NCBI GenBank assembly: GCA_002867475.1
Contig: PKTL01000069.1
Span: forward strand, 1 to 64,000
Length of the DNA stretch: 64,000 bases
Reading direction: 5' to 3'
Source of the DNA: Candidatus Woesearchaeota archaeon
GTDB lineage: Archaea; Nanobdellota; Nanobdellia; Woesearchaeales; BM511
The translations under genes were made by a program, and so were the position numbers. Every line of letters begins with the position of its first letter. The stretch's first letter is position 1. Positions 25,812 to 35,220 of this stretch are shown here, piece by piece. The notes beneath the pieces are model-generated. The model was not told the origin of the DNA and searched no databases. It worked only from the letters and a program-made list of their open reading frames with translations.

Positions 25812-26801
25812 ATGAATGCAGAAATAAAAAAATTAACAGAAAAATCAGTTAAATATTCTGAGAAAATCAACACTGTAATAAAAGAGATAGAAAAAGTTAT
25901 AGTAGGTCAAGAGGACATTATTGAAAAAGTTATGATCTCTTTGATAGCGAAAGGTCACGTGCTTTTAGAAGGTGCACCAGGATTAGCAAAGACACTTCTT
26001 GTGAAGACCTTGTCAGACACCACAAATCTTGCATTTAAGCGTATACAGTTCACACCAGACTTGCTTCCTGCAGATATTTTAGGAACAAGAATATATAATC
26101 ACAAGGAAGCGTCATTTACAACCCAAAAAGGACCTATCTTTGCAAATCTAGTTTTGGCAGATGAGATCAATAGAGCTCCACCAAAAGTGCAATCAGCACT
26201 ACTTGAAAGCATGCAGGAAAAGCAAGTAACAATAGGTAAGGAATCATTCAATCTTGATGAGCCCTTCTTTGTTCTCGCAACGCAAAACCCTATCGAGACT
26301 GAAGGAACATACAGGCTTCCAGAAGCACAAGTTGATAGGTTCATGTTCAAGTTAATAGTTGATTATCCTAATATAAAAAACAGTGTTGAGATCATTGATA
26401 GGATGACAAAAAATCATGTTCCCTCCGTGAAAAAGATAATTTCTGATAAAGACTTGACTTCCATCCAATTATTTGCTAAAGAAATATATGTGGATGAAAA
26501 AGTCACAGATTATGTTGCTAGAATAGTTGATGCGACAAGAAACCCTAAAGAATATGATCTGGAAGAGCTAGAAGAACAAATAGATTATGGTGCAAGTCCA
26601 AGAGCATTGATCTGGTTAATACTTGGTGCTAAAGCTAATGCTCTTTTGAATTCAAGAGGTTTTGTAAAGCCAGAAGACGTGCTTCACATAGCAAAGGATG
26701 TGCTTAGACACAGGATACTAATAAGCTATGAGGCTGAAGCTGAAGATATAACAAGCGATATGATAATTGATAAGATTCTTTCAAAGGTGAAAATGCCATA
26801 A
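25812..26801 (+). CDS. MoxR-type AAA+ ATPase
   Basis: About 329 residues. Walker A GAPGLAKT (54-61), Walker B LVLADEINRAPPKVQSALLESMQE, then ATQNPIETEGTYRLPEAQVDRFM, the family signature. MoxR ATPases act as chaperones that insert cofactors or remodel von Willebrand-factor-domain partners, and here they lie just upstream of DUF58 and VWA genes. Start taken at ATG 25812 after GGTGGG; the in-frame ATG 25785 lies before that site. Confidence 0.93.
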   Translation: MNAEIKKLTEKSVKYSEKINTVIKEIEKVIVGQEDIIEKVMISLIAKGHVLLEGAPGLAKTLLVKTLSDTTNLAFKRIQFTPDLLPADILGTRIYNHKEASFTTQKGPIFANLVLADEINRAPPKVQSALLESMQEKQVTIGKESFNLDEPFFVLATQNPIETEGTYRLPEAQVDRFMFKLIVDYPNIKNSVEIIDRMTKNHVPSVKKIISDKDLTSIQLFAKEIYVDEKVTDYVARIVDATRNPKEYDLEELEEQIDYGASPRALIWLILGAKANALLNSRGFVKPEDVLHIAKDVLRHRILISYEAEAEDITSDMIIDKILSKVKMP

Positions 26802-26803
26802 AA

Positions 26804-27670
26804 ATGAAGGAGATAATCAAAAAAGTAAAAAAGATAGAAATATCTACAAGAAACCTTGTTGAAGGACTTCTTCAAGGTGCTTACCACTCAGTCTTTAAAG
26901 GAAGAGGTATAGAGTTTTCTGACGTTCGTGAGTATTCTTATGGTGACGCTATAAAAACAATCGATTGGAATGTTACTGCAAGGATGGACACTCCTTTTGT
27001 CAAAGAATTTGTTGAAGAGCGTGACTTGACAGCGTACATCGTTTTTGATGGGAGTGCCAGTGAATCTTTTGGTTATGAGAAAGAAAAACGTATGTCTAAT
27101 ATTGAAATAGCAGCATCCATGGTATTTGCAGCGCAAAAAAACAATGACAACATAGGGCTTTTCATATTTACTGATAAGATAGAAAAATTTATTCCTGCAA
27201 GGAAAGGGAAAAGACACGCATTGAAGATCATAAGTGAGCTTGTAAGATTCAAGCCAGAAAGCAAGAAAACAGATGTTTATGAAGCTTTAAGGAAGATAAA
27301 TAAAGTTGTTAAACGAAAAAGTATCTTTTTCATAGTTAGTGATTTTGATTCTAATGATTTTGAAAAACCATTTAAGATACTTAGAAGAAAGCATGAAATC
27401 ATACCTATTAACGTGTTTGATACGAGAGAGAATCATATTCCTGAAATTGGTTATGTTGAGTTTGAGGATGCTGAGACTGGTGAGACCTTCTTGATAGATA
27501 CTAGCGATAAAGATATTATGAAAGCATATTATAAACTTGTTAAGGAAGATAATAAAAAAATAGAAGGATTTTTTAAGAAAAATAAGATTGATCAAATAAG
27601 GATAAAAACTGATGAGGATTTCTCGATTCCAATAAGGATATTTTTCAAACGAAGGGGGGCAAGAAGATAA
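26804..27670 (+). CDS. DUF58 protein
   Basis: 288 residues. Contains the DUF58 core GRGIEFSDVREYSYGDAIKTIDWNVTARMDTPFVKEF, followed by a VWA-like fold (AYIVFDGSASESFG with DxSxS-like metal site). It is the usual partner of MoxR ATPases. It begins 2 bases after the MoxR stop and overlaps the next gene by 1 base. Confidence 0.88.
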   Translation: MKEIIKKVKKIEISTRNLVEGLLQGAYHSVFKGRGIEFSDVREYSYGDAIKTIDWNVTARMDTPFVKEFVEERDLTAYIVFDGSASESFGYEKEKRMSNIEIAASMVFAAQKNNDNIGLFIFTDKIEKFIPARKGKRHALKIISELVRFKPESKKTDVYEALRKINKVVKRKSIFFIVSDFDSNDFEKPFKILRRKHEIIPINVFDTRENHIPEIGYVEFEDAETGETFLIDTSDKDIMKAYYKLVKEDNKKIEGFFKKNKIDQIRIKTDEDFSIPIRIFFKRRGARR

Positions 27671-28635
27671 TGAGATTGACTTTTCTAAAACCTTTATGGT
27701 TACTTGGATTATTATTTGTTCCTTTGGTTTGGTATTGGTATAAGAAAAGATTAGAAGAAAATAAAAATAGAACTTTAGTCTTTTCAAAACTTGCATTGTT
27801 GAAGAAAGCAGCTGAAAATAAGCAGCCTAAATGGAGAAAGAACTTATCTATGATATTGATGCTTATAATATTTTCATCTTCAATAATTGCTCTTGCAGAT
27901 CCATATTTTCCATTGAAAAACACGAAGAAAGGTGTAAATGTGATTTTAGCGCTTGATGTTAGTGGGAGTATGCAGGAAACTGATTTTAGCCCTAATAGGC
28001 TTGAAGCAGCAAAAAGAAATACTTTGAATCTTATAGATCAATTGAATCCTAATGATTTAGTTGGTGTAATCACTTTTGGTCAAGGAGCGACCACTACAAG
28101 TTATCTTACCAATATGAAAGAAAGAGCAATTGAAAAAGTTAAAGCTATCAAGATACAAGCGACTCAAAGCTTTTTTGGAGGTTGTACAGGTCTTGGTTGT
28201 GAAACACATATAGGTGTAGGGCTTGCTAGCGCAGTTGACATGGCAACAAGCATTCCAAACAAGAAAAAAGTGATAATTTTTTTGTCTGACGGCGCAAATA
28301 ACGGAGGTGTTATAACTCCTGATGAATCAATTGCTTATGCTAAAAGCAATGATATTCAAGTTTTTACTATCGGTATGGGTAGCAAAAAAACTGATGCATA
28401 TGGACGAGTTCTTCTCGATGAAGCACTTTTGAAAAAAATAGCAAGTAATACAGATGGTGAATATTTCAATGCAGTTAATGATGATACTTTAAAAGATATA
28501 TATGATAGTCTCAGCGATAAGATAAAAAGAGAAAAAGAAGATGTATCTATCAAGGATCTTTTCATATTTATCTCGCTTATATCCTCATTATCCTGGATTT
28601 ATTTCAATTATGGGAAGCGTTCAATATTAAGGTGA
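27670..28635 (+). CDS. VWA-domain membrane protein (BatA/BatB-like)
   Basis: 321 residues: two N-terminal membrane segments (about 5-22 and 60-77), then a von Willebrand A domain with the metal-site motif LALDVSGSM (Asp96, Ser98, Ser100) and later Asp/Thr positions (FLSDGANNGG). A C-terminal hydrophobic segment (about 295-312) suggests anchoring at both ends. This fits the aerotolerance-type Bat proteins that work with MoxR. Confidence 0.85.
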   Translation: MRLTFLKPLWLLGLLFVPLVWYWYKKRLEENKNRTLVFSKLALLKKAAENKQPKWRKNLSMILMLIIFSSSIIALADPYFPLKNTKKGVNVILALDVSGSMQETDFSPNRLEAAKRNTLNLIDQLNPNDLVGVITFGQGATTTSYLTNMKERAIEKVKAIKIQATQSFFGGCTGLGCETHIGVGLASAVDMATSIPNKKKVIIFLSDGANNGGVITPDESIAYAKSNDIQVFTIGMGSKKTDAYGRVLLDEALLKKIASNTDGEYFNAVNDDTLKDIYDSLSDKIKREKEDVSIKDLFIFISLISSLSWIYFNYGKRSILR

Positions 28636-28639
28636 TCTA

Positions 28640-30115
28640 ATGAAAAAAAACATTTTTTTCACAATATTGATTCTTCTGATGATCCAAATAGTTTATGCTG
28701 AAGATTTAGTTTTTACTGTGAACAGTACAGATTATTATTTTAATGTTGGTCAAGAAGCTATAATTCCCGTATATGTTGAAAATGATTATGGTTCTGCTAT
28801 ATCGGGTCAATTGACTTATACCATAACTGAAACTGTGAGTTCTTCAGGTTCATACTATAGTTCCTCAAACACACAAACCCAAGGCTTTACCATATTAGAA
28901 GAGCAAGAAGAACCTATAGCATTTGGAATAGGTACTAGTGATAAAGAATTAGTAAGGGAGTTTGCTTCAAGCTTCAAGTACACTAATGAAGCTGGCGATC
29001 AAGTAATTGTAACACTTCCAAAAATAAATATTCATTTCGTTGAAAATAAGGACGAACAAAGTCAAAGCCAAGAAGAACAGCAACAATCATCTTCAAGCGA
29101 TGAAGAAGAGCAACAAACTCAAAGCACAAGTGAGACTCAAGAAAATACTGAGCCTTTGAAGTCAGAAGATCAAATGCAGCAAGATTTGCAGAATAACCAA
29201 GCAAGTCAGGATTCAAGCGCTTTAAAGAATCAGATGAATCAAGAAGTGCAAGATAGCCAGCAAAGAGAACAAGAGCAAAAAGAACAGCTTGAACAAAATA
29301 GTGAATATCAAGACATGAAAGAACAGCTTGAAGAGCAAGGATTCAACCAAGAAAATGAGCCTAATTTCGGTTCTGACGAATTCTCTCAAGAGTTTACCAA
29401 TCCTGAAACGGGAGAAAAAGCTTCCCTTTCTGGAAGTATGGATAATAATACTTTTGATGATTTGAAGTCTGAGTTTGAAAGTGAAAGCTTAGAAAATGAT
29501 ATCTTAAATAATCAGAATAAAACAAATCAAAATTTGAAAAAAGCAATTGAAGACTTAAAAGAAAAGGGTTTTAATGAGTCTCCGATGAAATTTTCAACAA
29601 GCAATAATATGACAACTTTTCAAAAAGAATTTGTTGACGAAAAGAATAACACTGTTGTGATTAAAGGAACACTTGATGATGAAGAAGTTTTGGAGTTTGA
29701 TGAAGATAAAGACAGAAATCTATTATTATGGATAATACTAATCATTTTTGCTGTTGCCACTTATTATTTTTATTCTAAATATTATAAAAAGGAAAATGCG
29801 GTTGAAGAGCCTAAAAAGACACTAAAACCTCTTGATTATAGAAAAGAAGCATTGAAAATATTGAAAGATGCTGAGAAAACTTATTCAATTGATAAAAAAA
29901 CTGCTTATGAGCTTTTAGCATACTCTGTTCGATACTTTTATTCTCATAAGAATAAGCTTTCTAAAGAGTTATCTAATGACGAGTTTAGAAAACAAGTGAA
30001 AGATAAAGATTTGAATAGTTTAATACTTGCGTCAGAAATGATCGAGTTCGCTAAAGGAAAAGATAAAGGAGAATTCAATAGGTTTGTTGACTTTGCTAGA
30101 AGATTCATAAAGTAA
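28640..30115 (+). CDS. Secreted/membrane protein with Gln/Glu-rich stalk (MoxR-cluster partner)
   Basis: 491 residues. Signal peptide (1-20), an N-terminal beta-rich domain resembling a BatD-type extracellular domain (to about 135), a long low-complexity stalk very rich in Gln, Glu and Ser (about 137-250), a single membrane segment (about 360-378) and a cytoplasmic helical domain (YRKEALKILKDAEKTYSIDKKTAYELLAYSVRYFY) like those found in DUF4129/Bat operons. GGTGATCTA precedes the ATG. The exact role is unknown. Confidence 0.65.
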   Translation: MKKNIFFTILILLMIQIVYAEDLVFTVNSTDYYFNVGQEAIIPVYVENDYGSAISGQLTYTITETVSSSGSYYSSSNTQTQGFTILEEQEEPIAFGIGTSDKELVREFASSFKYTNEAGDQVIVTLPKINIHFVENKDEQSQSQEEQQQSSSSDEEEQQTQSTSETQENTEPLKSEDQMQQDLQNNQASQDSSALKNQMNQEVQDSQQREQEQKEQLEQNSEYQDMKEQLEEQGFNQENEPNFGSDEFSQEFTNPETGEKASLSGSMDNNTFDDLKSEFESESLENDILNNQNKTNQNLKKAIEDLKEKGFNESPMKFSTSNNMTTFQKEFVDEKNNTVVIKGTLDDEEVLEFDEDKDRNLLLWIILIIFAVATYYFYSKYYKKENAVEEPKKTLKPLDYRKEALKILKDAEKTYSIDKKTAYELLAYSVRYFYSHKNKLSKELSNDEFRKQVKDKDLNSLILASEMIEFAKGKDKGEFNRFVDFARRFIK

Positions 30116-30161
30116 AACTTTATAAATTGATTAAATAGATTCTTTAACGGGTGATATTAAA

Positions 30162-30899
30162 ATGGTATTAATTACATATATAGCTATATTTGTTCTAGTC
30201 TTTATCCTTTCAGGCATAAAGGTAGTGAACCAATATGAAAGAGGAGTTAAATTTACATTAGGTAAATATAGCGGACTTATGGATCCAGGATTAAGAATAG
30301 TTATCCCCTTAATCCAATCATGGCAAAGAATAGATATAAGGGTTAAAGCTGTTGATGTTCCTGATCAAGATTGTATAACAAAAGATAACATTTCTGTAAA
30401 TGTGAATGCTATAATATACTATAAGGTTAGTGCTGCAGATAAAGCATTTATCGAAGTTGAAAATTATAGGTTTGCAGTAAGTCAACTGGCACAAACCACT
30501 ATGAGAAACATGGTTGGAGAGGTTGATCTTGATGAACTATTGCAACAAAGAGATGAGATTTCAAATAGGATACAAACAATCATAGACAAAGCAACAGATC
30601 CTTGGGGAATAAAAGTTGATAGCGTAGACTTGAAAGACATCACTTTACCACAAGATATGAAGAGAGTTATTGGTAAGCAAGCCGAAGCTGAAAGAGAAAA
30701 AAGAGCAGTTATCATCAAGGCTGAAGGAGAGGTTGTAGCAGCAAATAATATGGCAAAGGCAGCAAAAACTTTAGCATCTGCTGATGGAGCACTTCATCTT
30801 AGAACTCTTCAAAGCATAAATGATATGAGTAGTGATCAATCGAACACTATTGTTTTCACTATTCCTTTAGAGATCTTAAGGGCATTCGGCAAGAAATAA
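30162..30899 (+). CDS. Stomatin/slipin-type SPFH (band 7) protein
   Basis: 245 residues: N-terminal membrane segment (3-18), then the SPFH core (NQYERGVKFTLGKYSGLMDPGLRIVIPLIQSWQRIDIRVKAVDVPDQDCITKDN split across the domain) and a charged helix (QAEAEREKRAVIIKAEGE) used for oligomerisation. It usually partners with an NfeD-type protein, which is not present here. It follows the MoxR cluster and may help organise membrane complexes. Confidence 0.9.
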   Translation: MVLITYIAIFVLVFILSGIKVVNQYERGVKFTLGKYSGLMDPGLRIVIPLIQSWQRIDIRVKAVDVPDQDCITKDNISVNVNAIIYYKVSAADKAFIEVENYRFAVSQLAQTTMRNMVGEVDLDELLQQRDEISNRIQTIIDKATDPWGIKVDSVDLKDITLPQDMKRVIGKQAEAEREKRAVIIKAEGEVVAANNMAKAAKTLASADGALHLRTLQSINDMSSDQSNTIVFTIPLEILRAFGKK

Positions 30900-30984
30900 T
30901 CTCGCTTAATTTTCTTTTATTTTTTATCTTTTTCTACTTTAAAATAACAAACTATTTAAACCTATTAATCCAGAAAGTTATTGG

Positions 30985-32127
30985 ATGGGTGCAGGGACTA
31001 GTATAATTGAAATGTTTCCTTTGACTAAAGAGGAAATAATAATAACCTTATCAGATACATATTCTACTTTTGAAGAACATGATTTTGATATATATGAATA
31101 TCCTTACATAGTTGAAATGTTAAAGAATAGATCTAAAACACAGACATTTGAACTGGATAAAAGATCTATGTTGGATGATATTGGTATGTTCGCAAATTAC
31201 TTGCTTGATGCCCCAAAAAATTATTCCGAAATAATTTCTGATTACTTGAAAAAAGACCATCCTGATTTTGTTCTTAGAAAAGCGTTAGCTCACATGTTTG
31301 CCGCTTCTCTTTACATACAAGATATAAGTAATGAACCTATTCAAGCAGTTGAATTTACACAATTTAATAATCCTGATGATTTTGATGAAAGATTGCTTGA
31401 GGCAAAAATAGTGATTGGAAATCTTGATCGATTTGAAAATGAAAAAAAATTACCTTTTTCCAATTATATTCAAACACTTAACACCATACTTGAAAATGAA
31501 CTTTATCTGCTAACTGGAAGTGATGCAAGAGAATTCTACCTTAGAAAAGCAGAAAGATTGAAAGAAAAAGGGATCTGTACATTGTTTGATAAAGAGTTGG
31601 AATCTGAAAGCTATCATGAATTCAAGAATGGTGAAATCATTAGAAATGGAAACGATTTTCTCAAACGATATGCTTCAGAGGATAGTTGGAATATAAAATC
31701 TGAAAATGAGGATGTGGTGCCGCGATTGAAAGAATTATTATTTTCACATTATGAAAACATGGGATGTAACCTTGATAGATTGGATGATGAAGAAGTTTTT
31801 GAATATTATTCTAATTCTGCAAAAGCTTTCTTATTTTTATCAGGATTTGAAAAACGATCAAGTATTGATTCTTATGTTAAAAGCGCTGAAAAAGCATTGG
31901 ATGCTATAACTGAAGGGATAAGGTTCAATCCGTTAAGAATGGAATTTTATGATATATTTATCAAGTATAATAAGCTAGGTTTGCCTATTCCTTATGAGGT
32001 TTTGCATGAAGTTGTAGATTCATATGAAGAAGAATTCTCCAATTATGGTTATATGATAACTGATAACAGATCAGCTGATGAATTGAAGGATATAGATGAA
32101 GGCATAAGATTATTAAAAGAGGCTTAA
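30985..32127 (+). CDS. Uncharacterised all-helical protein
   Basis: 380 residues, acidic, probably helical throughout, no membrane segment and no catalytic motif I recognise. Repeated patterns such as RKALAHMFAASLYIQDI and KAEKALDAITEGIRFNPLRMEFYDIFIKYNKLG recall TPR-like helix pairs in the C-terminal third. Possibly a lineage-specific scaffold. It converges with the next gene, overlapping by 15 bases. Confidence 0.55.
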   Translation: MGAGTSIIEMFPLTKEEIIITLSDTYSTFEEHDFDIYEYPYIVEMLKNRSKTQTFELDKRSMLDDIGMFANYLLDAPKNYSEIISDYLKKDHPDFVLRKALAHMFAASLYIQDISNEPIQAVEFTQFNNPDDFDERLLEAKIVIGNLDRFENEKKLPFSNYIQTLNTILENELYLLTGSDAREFYLRKAERLKEKGICTLFDKELESESYHEFKNGEIIRNGNDFLKRYASEDSWNIKSENEDVVPRLKELLFSHYENMGCNLDRLDDEEVFEYYSNSAKAFLFLSGFEKRSSIDSYVKSAEKALDAITEGIRFNPLRMEFYDIFIKYNKLGLPIPYEVLHEVVDSYEEEFSNYGYMITDNRSADELKDIDEGIRLLKEA

Positions 32128-32709
32128 TAAAGTCAATATCACGCCGCTAATTAAAGGTATACTGAGGTTATCATCTATCCTGTATTTGAATTCTACAGCT
32201 TCTAGAACCATTGCAAATAGGCTTGCTATAAATGCGTGAATCATTGGCACAACAACGCTTGCAGCAAGGGTTGAAAATATGATTCCAGCAATTGTTCCTT
32301 CAATCAATTTTTTCTCATTGAATATCTTTATTGAAGTCTTTCCATATTTCAATCCTATCAATGGACTTATAGAATCTCCAACTGAAAGTATTAGGATGCT
32401 TGCAGTAACTATATCTTTATTGAAACCAAATATTATCATCGTCAAAAAGCTGCCGATTAAGAAATTTAAAGCACCAAGGCCTTCATATTTAATATCTGGT
32501 CTTTCAAAATGCCTTATAAAAAAATTGATATATTTGATTTTCTTTTTCTTATGTATAAGTATAACTATTGATGCTGCAATTATTGCAAAAAATATGTCTC
32601 TTGGCCCGATATGCTCAAAATAATATAAAACTGCCAAGACCAATCCAAACAATAGGTGGAAAATTTGTCTTTTTATTTCCAGATGTATTTTTCCAGATAT
32701 TTGAACCAC
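32113..32709 (-). CDS. Dolichol kinase / CDP-diglyceride synthase-like membrane protein
   Basis: 198 residues with about six membrane segments. The pattern HLEIKRQIFHLLFGL, then LSVGDSISPLIGLKYGKTSI and EKKLIEGTIAGIIFS, is characteristic of the dolichol kinase/phosphatidate cytidylyltransferase family, which phosphorylates or activates polyprenols. It overlaps the PAP2 phosphatase gene, a natural partner in isoprenoid-lipid recycling. Confidence 0.82.
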   Translation of the reverse strand: MVQISGKIHLEIKRQIFHLLFGLVLAVLYYFEHIGPRDIFFAIIAASIVILIHKKKKIKYINFFIRHFERPDIKYEGLGALNFLIGSFLTMIIFGFNKDIVTASILILSVGDSISPLIGLKYGKTSIKIFNEKKLIEGTIAGIIFSTLAASVVVPMIHAFIASLFAMVLEAVEFKYRIDDNLSIPLISGVILTLLSLF

Positions 32710-33278
32710 CCATATCTTTTTTCTAGTAATAATATTCCTTCTCCTATAACAAGACCTATAAGAACTCCATATATCACATCACTAAAATAATGCACACCTA
32801 AATACAATCTTGATAATCCAACCATGACACCAATAAAAATCCATAGACGCTTATGATGTGAAAATGTATTATCAAGTATAGGTATCATAGCAAATATTAT
32901 TGCTGTGTGAAGTGAAGGAAAACTATAATCTATAAGATTGAAAAATATGACTAATTCGATCCCGTTTGGTCTAGGTCTCATAACAAGAAATTTGAAATAA
33001 TAAACAACAAGTAACGTCAATATCAATGAAGTTAGTATTGCTATTGACCATTTGTGATCTTTTTTTATCGCAAGCATTGATATAGTCACTACTAATATAA
33101 AACCAACAATTATTGAGATATTACTAAAAAAAGAGAATATTATATCAAATAAAGAATTGTGTGTCTTTAGCATTAACTCACTTACAACACCATCAAATAA
33201 GAATGATAAAGGCGTTAATAATATCGTTGCTAGATAGAAATATTGCTTGTTTTCATTCCTTAAAATGGTTGCGTTCAT
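32673..33278 (-). CDS. PAP2-family membrane phosphatase
   Basis: 201 residues, six membrane segments. All three PAP2 motifs are visible: KFLVMRPRPNG, PSLHTA, and SRLYLGVHYFSDV, with the catalytic His pair. It probably dephosphorylates polyprenyl diphosphates or lipid phosphates. It sits between the DedA-like and dolichol-kinase-like genes with overlapping ends, so the trio is an operon. Confidence 0.88.
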   Translation of the reverse strand: MNATILRNENKQYFYLATILLTPLSFLFDGVVSELMLKTHNSLFDIIFSFFSNISIIVGFILVVTISMLAIKKDHKWSIAILTSLILTLLVVYYFKFLVMRPRPNGIELVIFFNLIDYSFPSLHTAIIFAMIPILDNTFSHHKRLWIFIGVMVGLSRLYLGVHYFSDVIYGVLIGLVIGEGILLLEKRYGWFKYLEKYIWK

Positions 33279-33850
33279 TTTTCCCTCTTATTATATATGA
33301 AATAAACTATTGCGAGTATAATTATTGCTATTATGCTTATGATATTGAAATATTTATCTATGAAATTTTGTATGGCAACGCCATAAAGCATCAATAGTGT
33401 TGCTACTATAAAAAACCTCGCACCTCTGCTGATTGAGCTTACAATGATGAATTTTTTAAAATCTATATAGAAAACCCCTGCCGAAACAGCAAATAGCTTG
33501 TAAGGAAGAGGTGTGAATCCCCCTATAGCCACAGCCAAGGTTTCATATTTCTCATAATAATCATGAACTATATCTATCTTCTTTTTTGAAAACATCTTTT
33601 TTAGTATCGGAAGACCCAAATATTCACCAAGCTTATATCCAACAGCCCCACCTAAAATAGACCCTAGCAAGGTTATGAATGCAAAAAACAAAGCCATTTC
33701 TGGGTTTGCTAAGCAAAGAACTATGAGAAGAAAATCTACAGGAATCGGGAAAAATATTGATTCTATAAATGCCAATATAAATAATCCTACAGGACCTAAT
33801 GGAGCAAATGTATCTTTTGTCCAATCAAGTAAACCATTGACAAATCCCAT
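33275..33850 (-). CDS. DedA/VTT-family membrane protein
   Basis: 191 residues with about five hydrophobic segments. FIESIFFPIPVDFLLI and LGSILGGAVGYKLGEYLG near the N-terminus and GGFTPLPYKLFAVSAGVF in the middle match the VTT (SNARE-associated/DedA, YqaA-like) family. Bacterial relatives flip polyprenyl phosphate or phospholipids, consistent with the neighbouring lipid genes. It ends 4 bases into the PAP2 gene. Confidence 0.85.
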   Translation of the reverse strand: MGFVNGLLDWTKDTFAPLGPVGLFILAFIESIFFPIPVDFLLIVLCLANPEMALFFAFITLLGSILGGAVGYKLGEYLGLPILKKMFSKKKIDIVHDYYEKYETLAVAIGGFTPLPYKLFAVSAGVFYIDFKKFIIVSSISRGARFFIVATLLMLYGVAIQNFIDKYFNIISIIAIIILAIVYFIYNKREK

Positions 33851-35110
33851 TTATAATACCTCTTTTTTTATTGCTTTAACCCTTTCTTTTACATATGTTT
33901 CTTTTATCAAAAAATTTGCTATCTGAAGAGGTTTAATGAATTTCCTTTCAACCTTTGCATAAAATCTTCCATTTCTTACATAAACATTGTCATGCTTTGC
34001 TCTAAACCTTGTTGAATCTTCAAGTATCTTTGTTGGTGGACCTCTTTTTTCTAATTCTTTTTCTAATTCTTTTCCATCAATAAAAAAATAGAAACATACA
34101 TCTTTTTCTTTATCCCAATTCCAACCTTTCCTTTTGGTCTTGAAATCGTTTCTTTTTAATTCTTTAGCTAGATATTCATATACTTTGACAAGCTTTGCAC
34201 CGACAACATCAGTTTTTCCAGGTAAAGCCTTTGCATAAAATATTATTATTTTTTCATCGTTAGCTTTCTCTTTTTTTATCTTATTAAGGTCAAACTTCTT
34301 TTTCTTGAAGAATTCTTTACTTGGATTCTTTAGGAACTCTTTTGCTTTTTCCTTGAAAAGATCAAACTTTTCTTCTGAAAGTGCAGCTGCTGCATTTCTA
34401 TCTGGTTGTACAGGATCAACAATTATCAAAGGAGATAAAACTTTAGAACTATTAAGATCATTGAAAGGATCATCCAAATGATGTTCTATATCTATTATTT
34501 CTTTGTCTTTCCAATCTTGAGAAGCATTAAGAACATCTAAAAATGAGCCATAATGGATTGTCATTATATCAATTATGTGTCCAGAAAAACCACCTATATA
34601 GCTTTCAGCACCATAAAGATCATTTGCTTTACAGAATTGTTTTAGAAGTCTTATTTCGGATAAAAGTTTATTATTGCTATTCTTTTTTACCCACTCTACA
34701 TGAAAAGGGCTCATATCTGTGACATTTTTTGCCATCTTATAATTATCTATATATAATACTGGCACTAATTCGAATACTAATTTTTTATCAGTGATCTGGA
34801 AATAATCTCTGCTTCCATGAACTTTTTCATAATCAAAATTTCCTTTGAGCGCTTTTTCAAGCTCTTTACTAATATCTTTATTTTCATATTTTTCAAAATT
34901 GAACCGTACAAAAAGATCAACATCATGATCATCTTTGATCAAGGTTCCTTTAGCAACGCTTCCACCAGGAACGCAGATTGCATCGATTTTTTTTGATGAT
35001 AATAATTCGTTTAGATCTTTGATGAAAACATTTACCTTCTCAATAAATTTCTTATTGGGTTCAAGTGTTTTCGAAACCTCTTTCAACATCCCTGCTAGTC
35101 CCATAGACAT
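33851..35110 (-). CDS. cca: Archaeal CCA-adding tRNA nucleotidyltransferase
   Basis: 419 residues, class I enzyme that builds or repairs the CCA end of tRNAs. The catalytic signature GGSVAKGTLIKDDHDVDLFVRF is seen at 49-70 (Asp63 and Asp65). Later parts show SYIGGFSGHIIDIM and the tail domain with DVVGAKLVKVYEYLAKEL. Start could be Met1 or Met3. It abuts the DedA-like gene directly. Confidence 0.93.
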   Translation of the reverse strand: MSMGLAGMLKEVSKTLEPNKKFIEKVNVFIKDLNELLSSKKIDAICVPGGSVAKGTLIKDDHDVDLFVRFNFEKYENKDISKELEKALKGNFDYEKVHGSRDYFQITDKKLVFELVPVLYIDNYKMAKNVTDMSPFHVEWVKKNSNNKLLSEIRLLKQFCKANDLYGAESYIGGFSGHIIDIMTIHYGSFLDVLNASQDWKDKEIIDIEHHLDDPFNDLNSSKVLSPLIIVDPVQPDRNAAAALSEEKFDLFKEKAKEFLKNPSKEFFKKKKFDLNKIKKEKANDEKIIIFYAKALPGKTDVVGAKLVKVYEYLAKELKRNDFKTKRKGWNWDKEKDVCFYFFIDGKELEKELEKRGPPTKILEDSTRFRAKHDNVYVRNGRFYAKVERKFIKPLQIANFLIKETYVKERVKAIKKEVL

Positions 35111-35220
35111 TTTTGTTAGTGCATCTATTTATATAGTCTTTGAAAATGAACTTATTTCCCTCTTTGCTCCACCAAAAGCTTTATAAACCAGTAATCATCA
35201 AAAATAATCTAGGTGGGAAC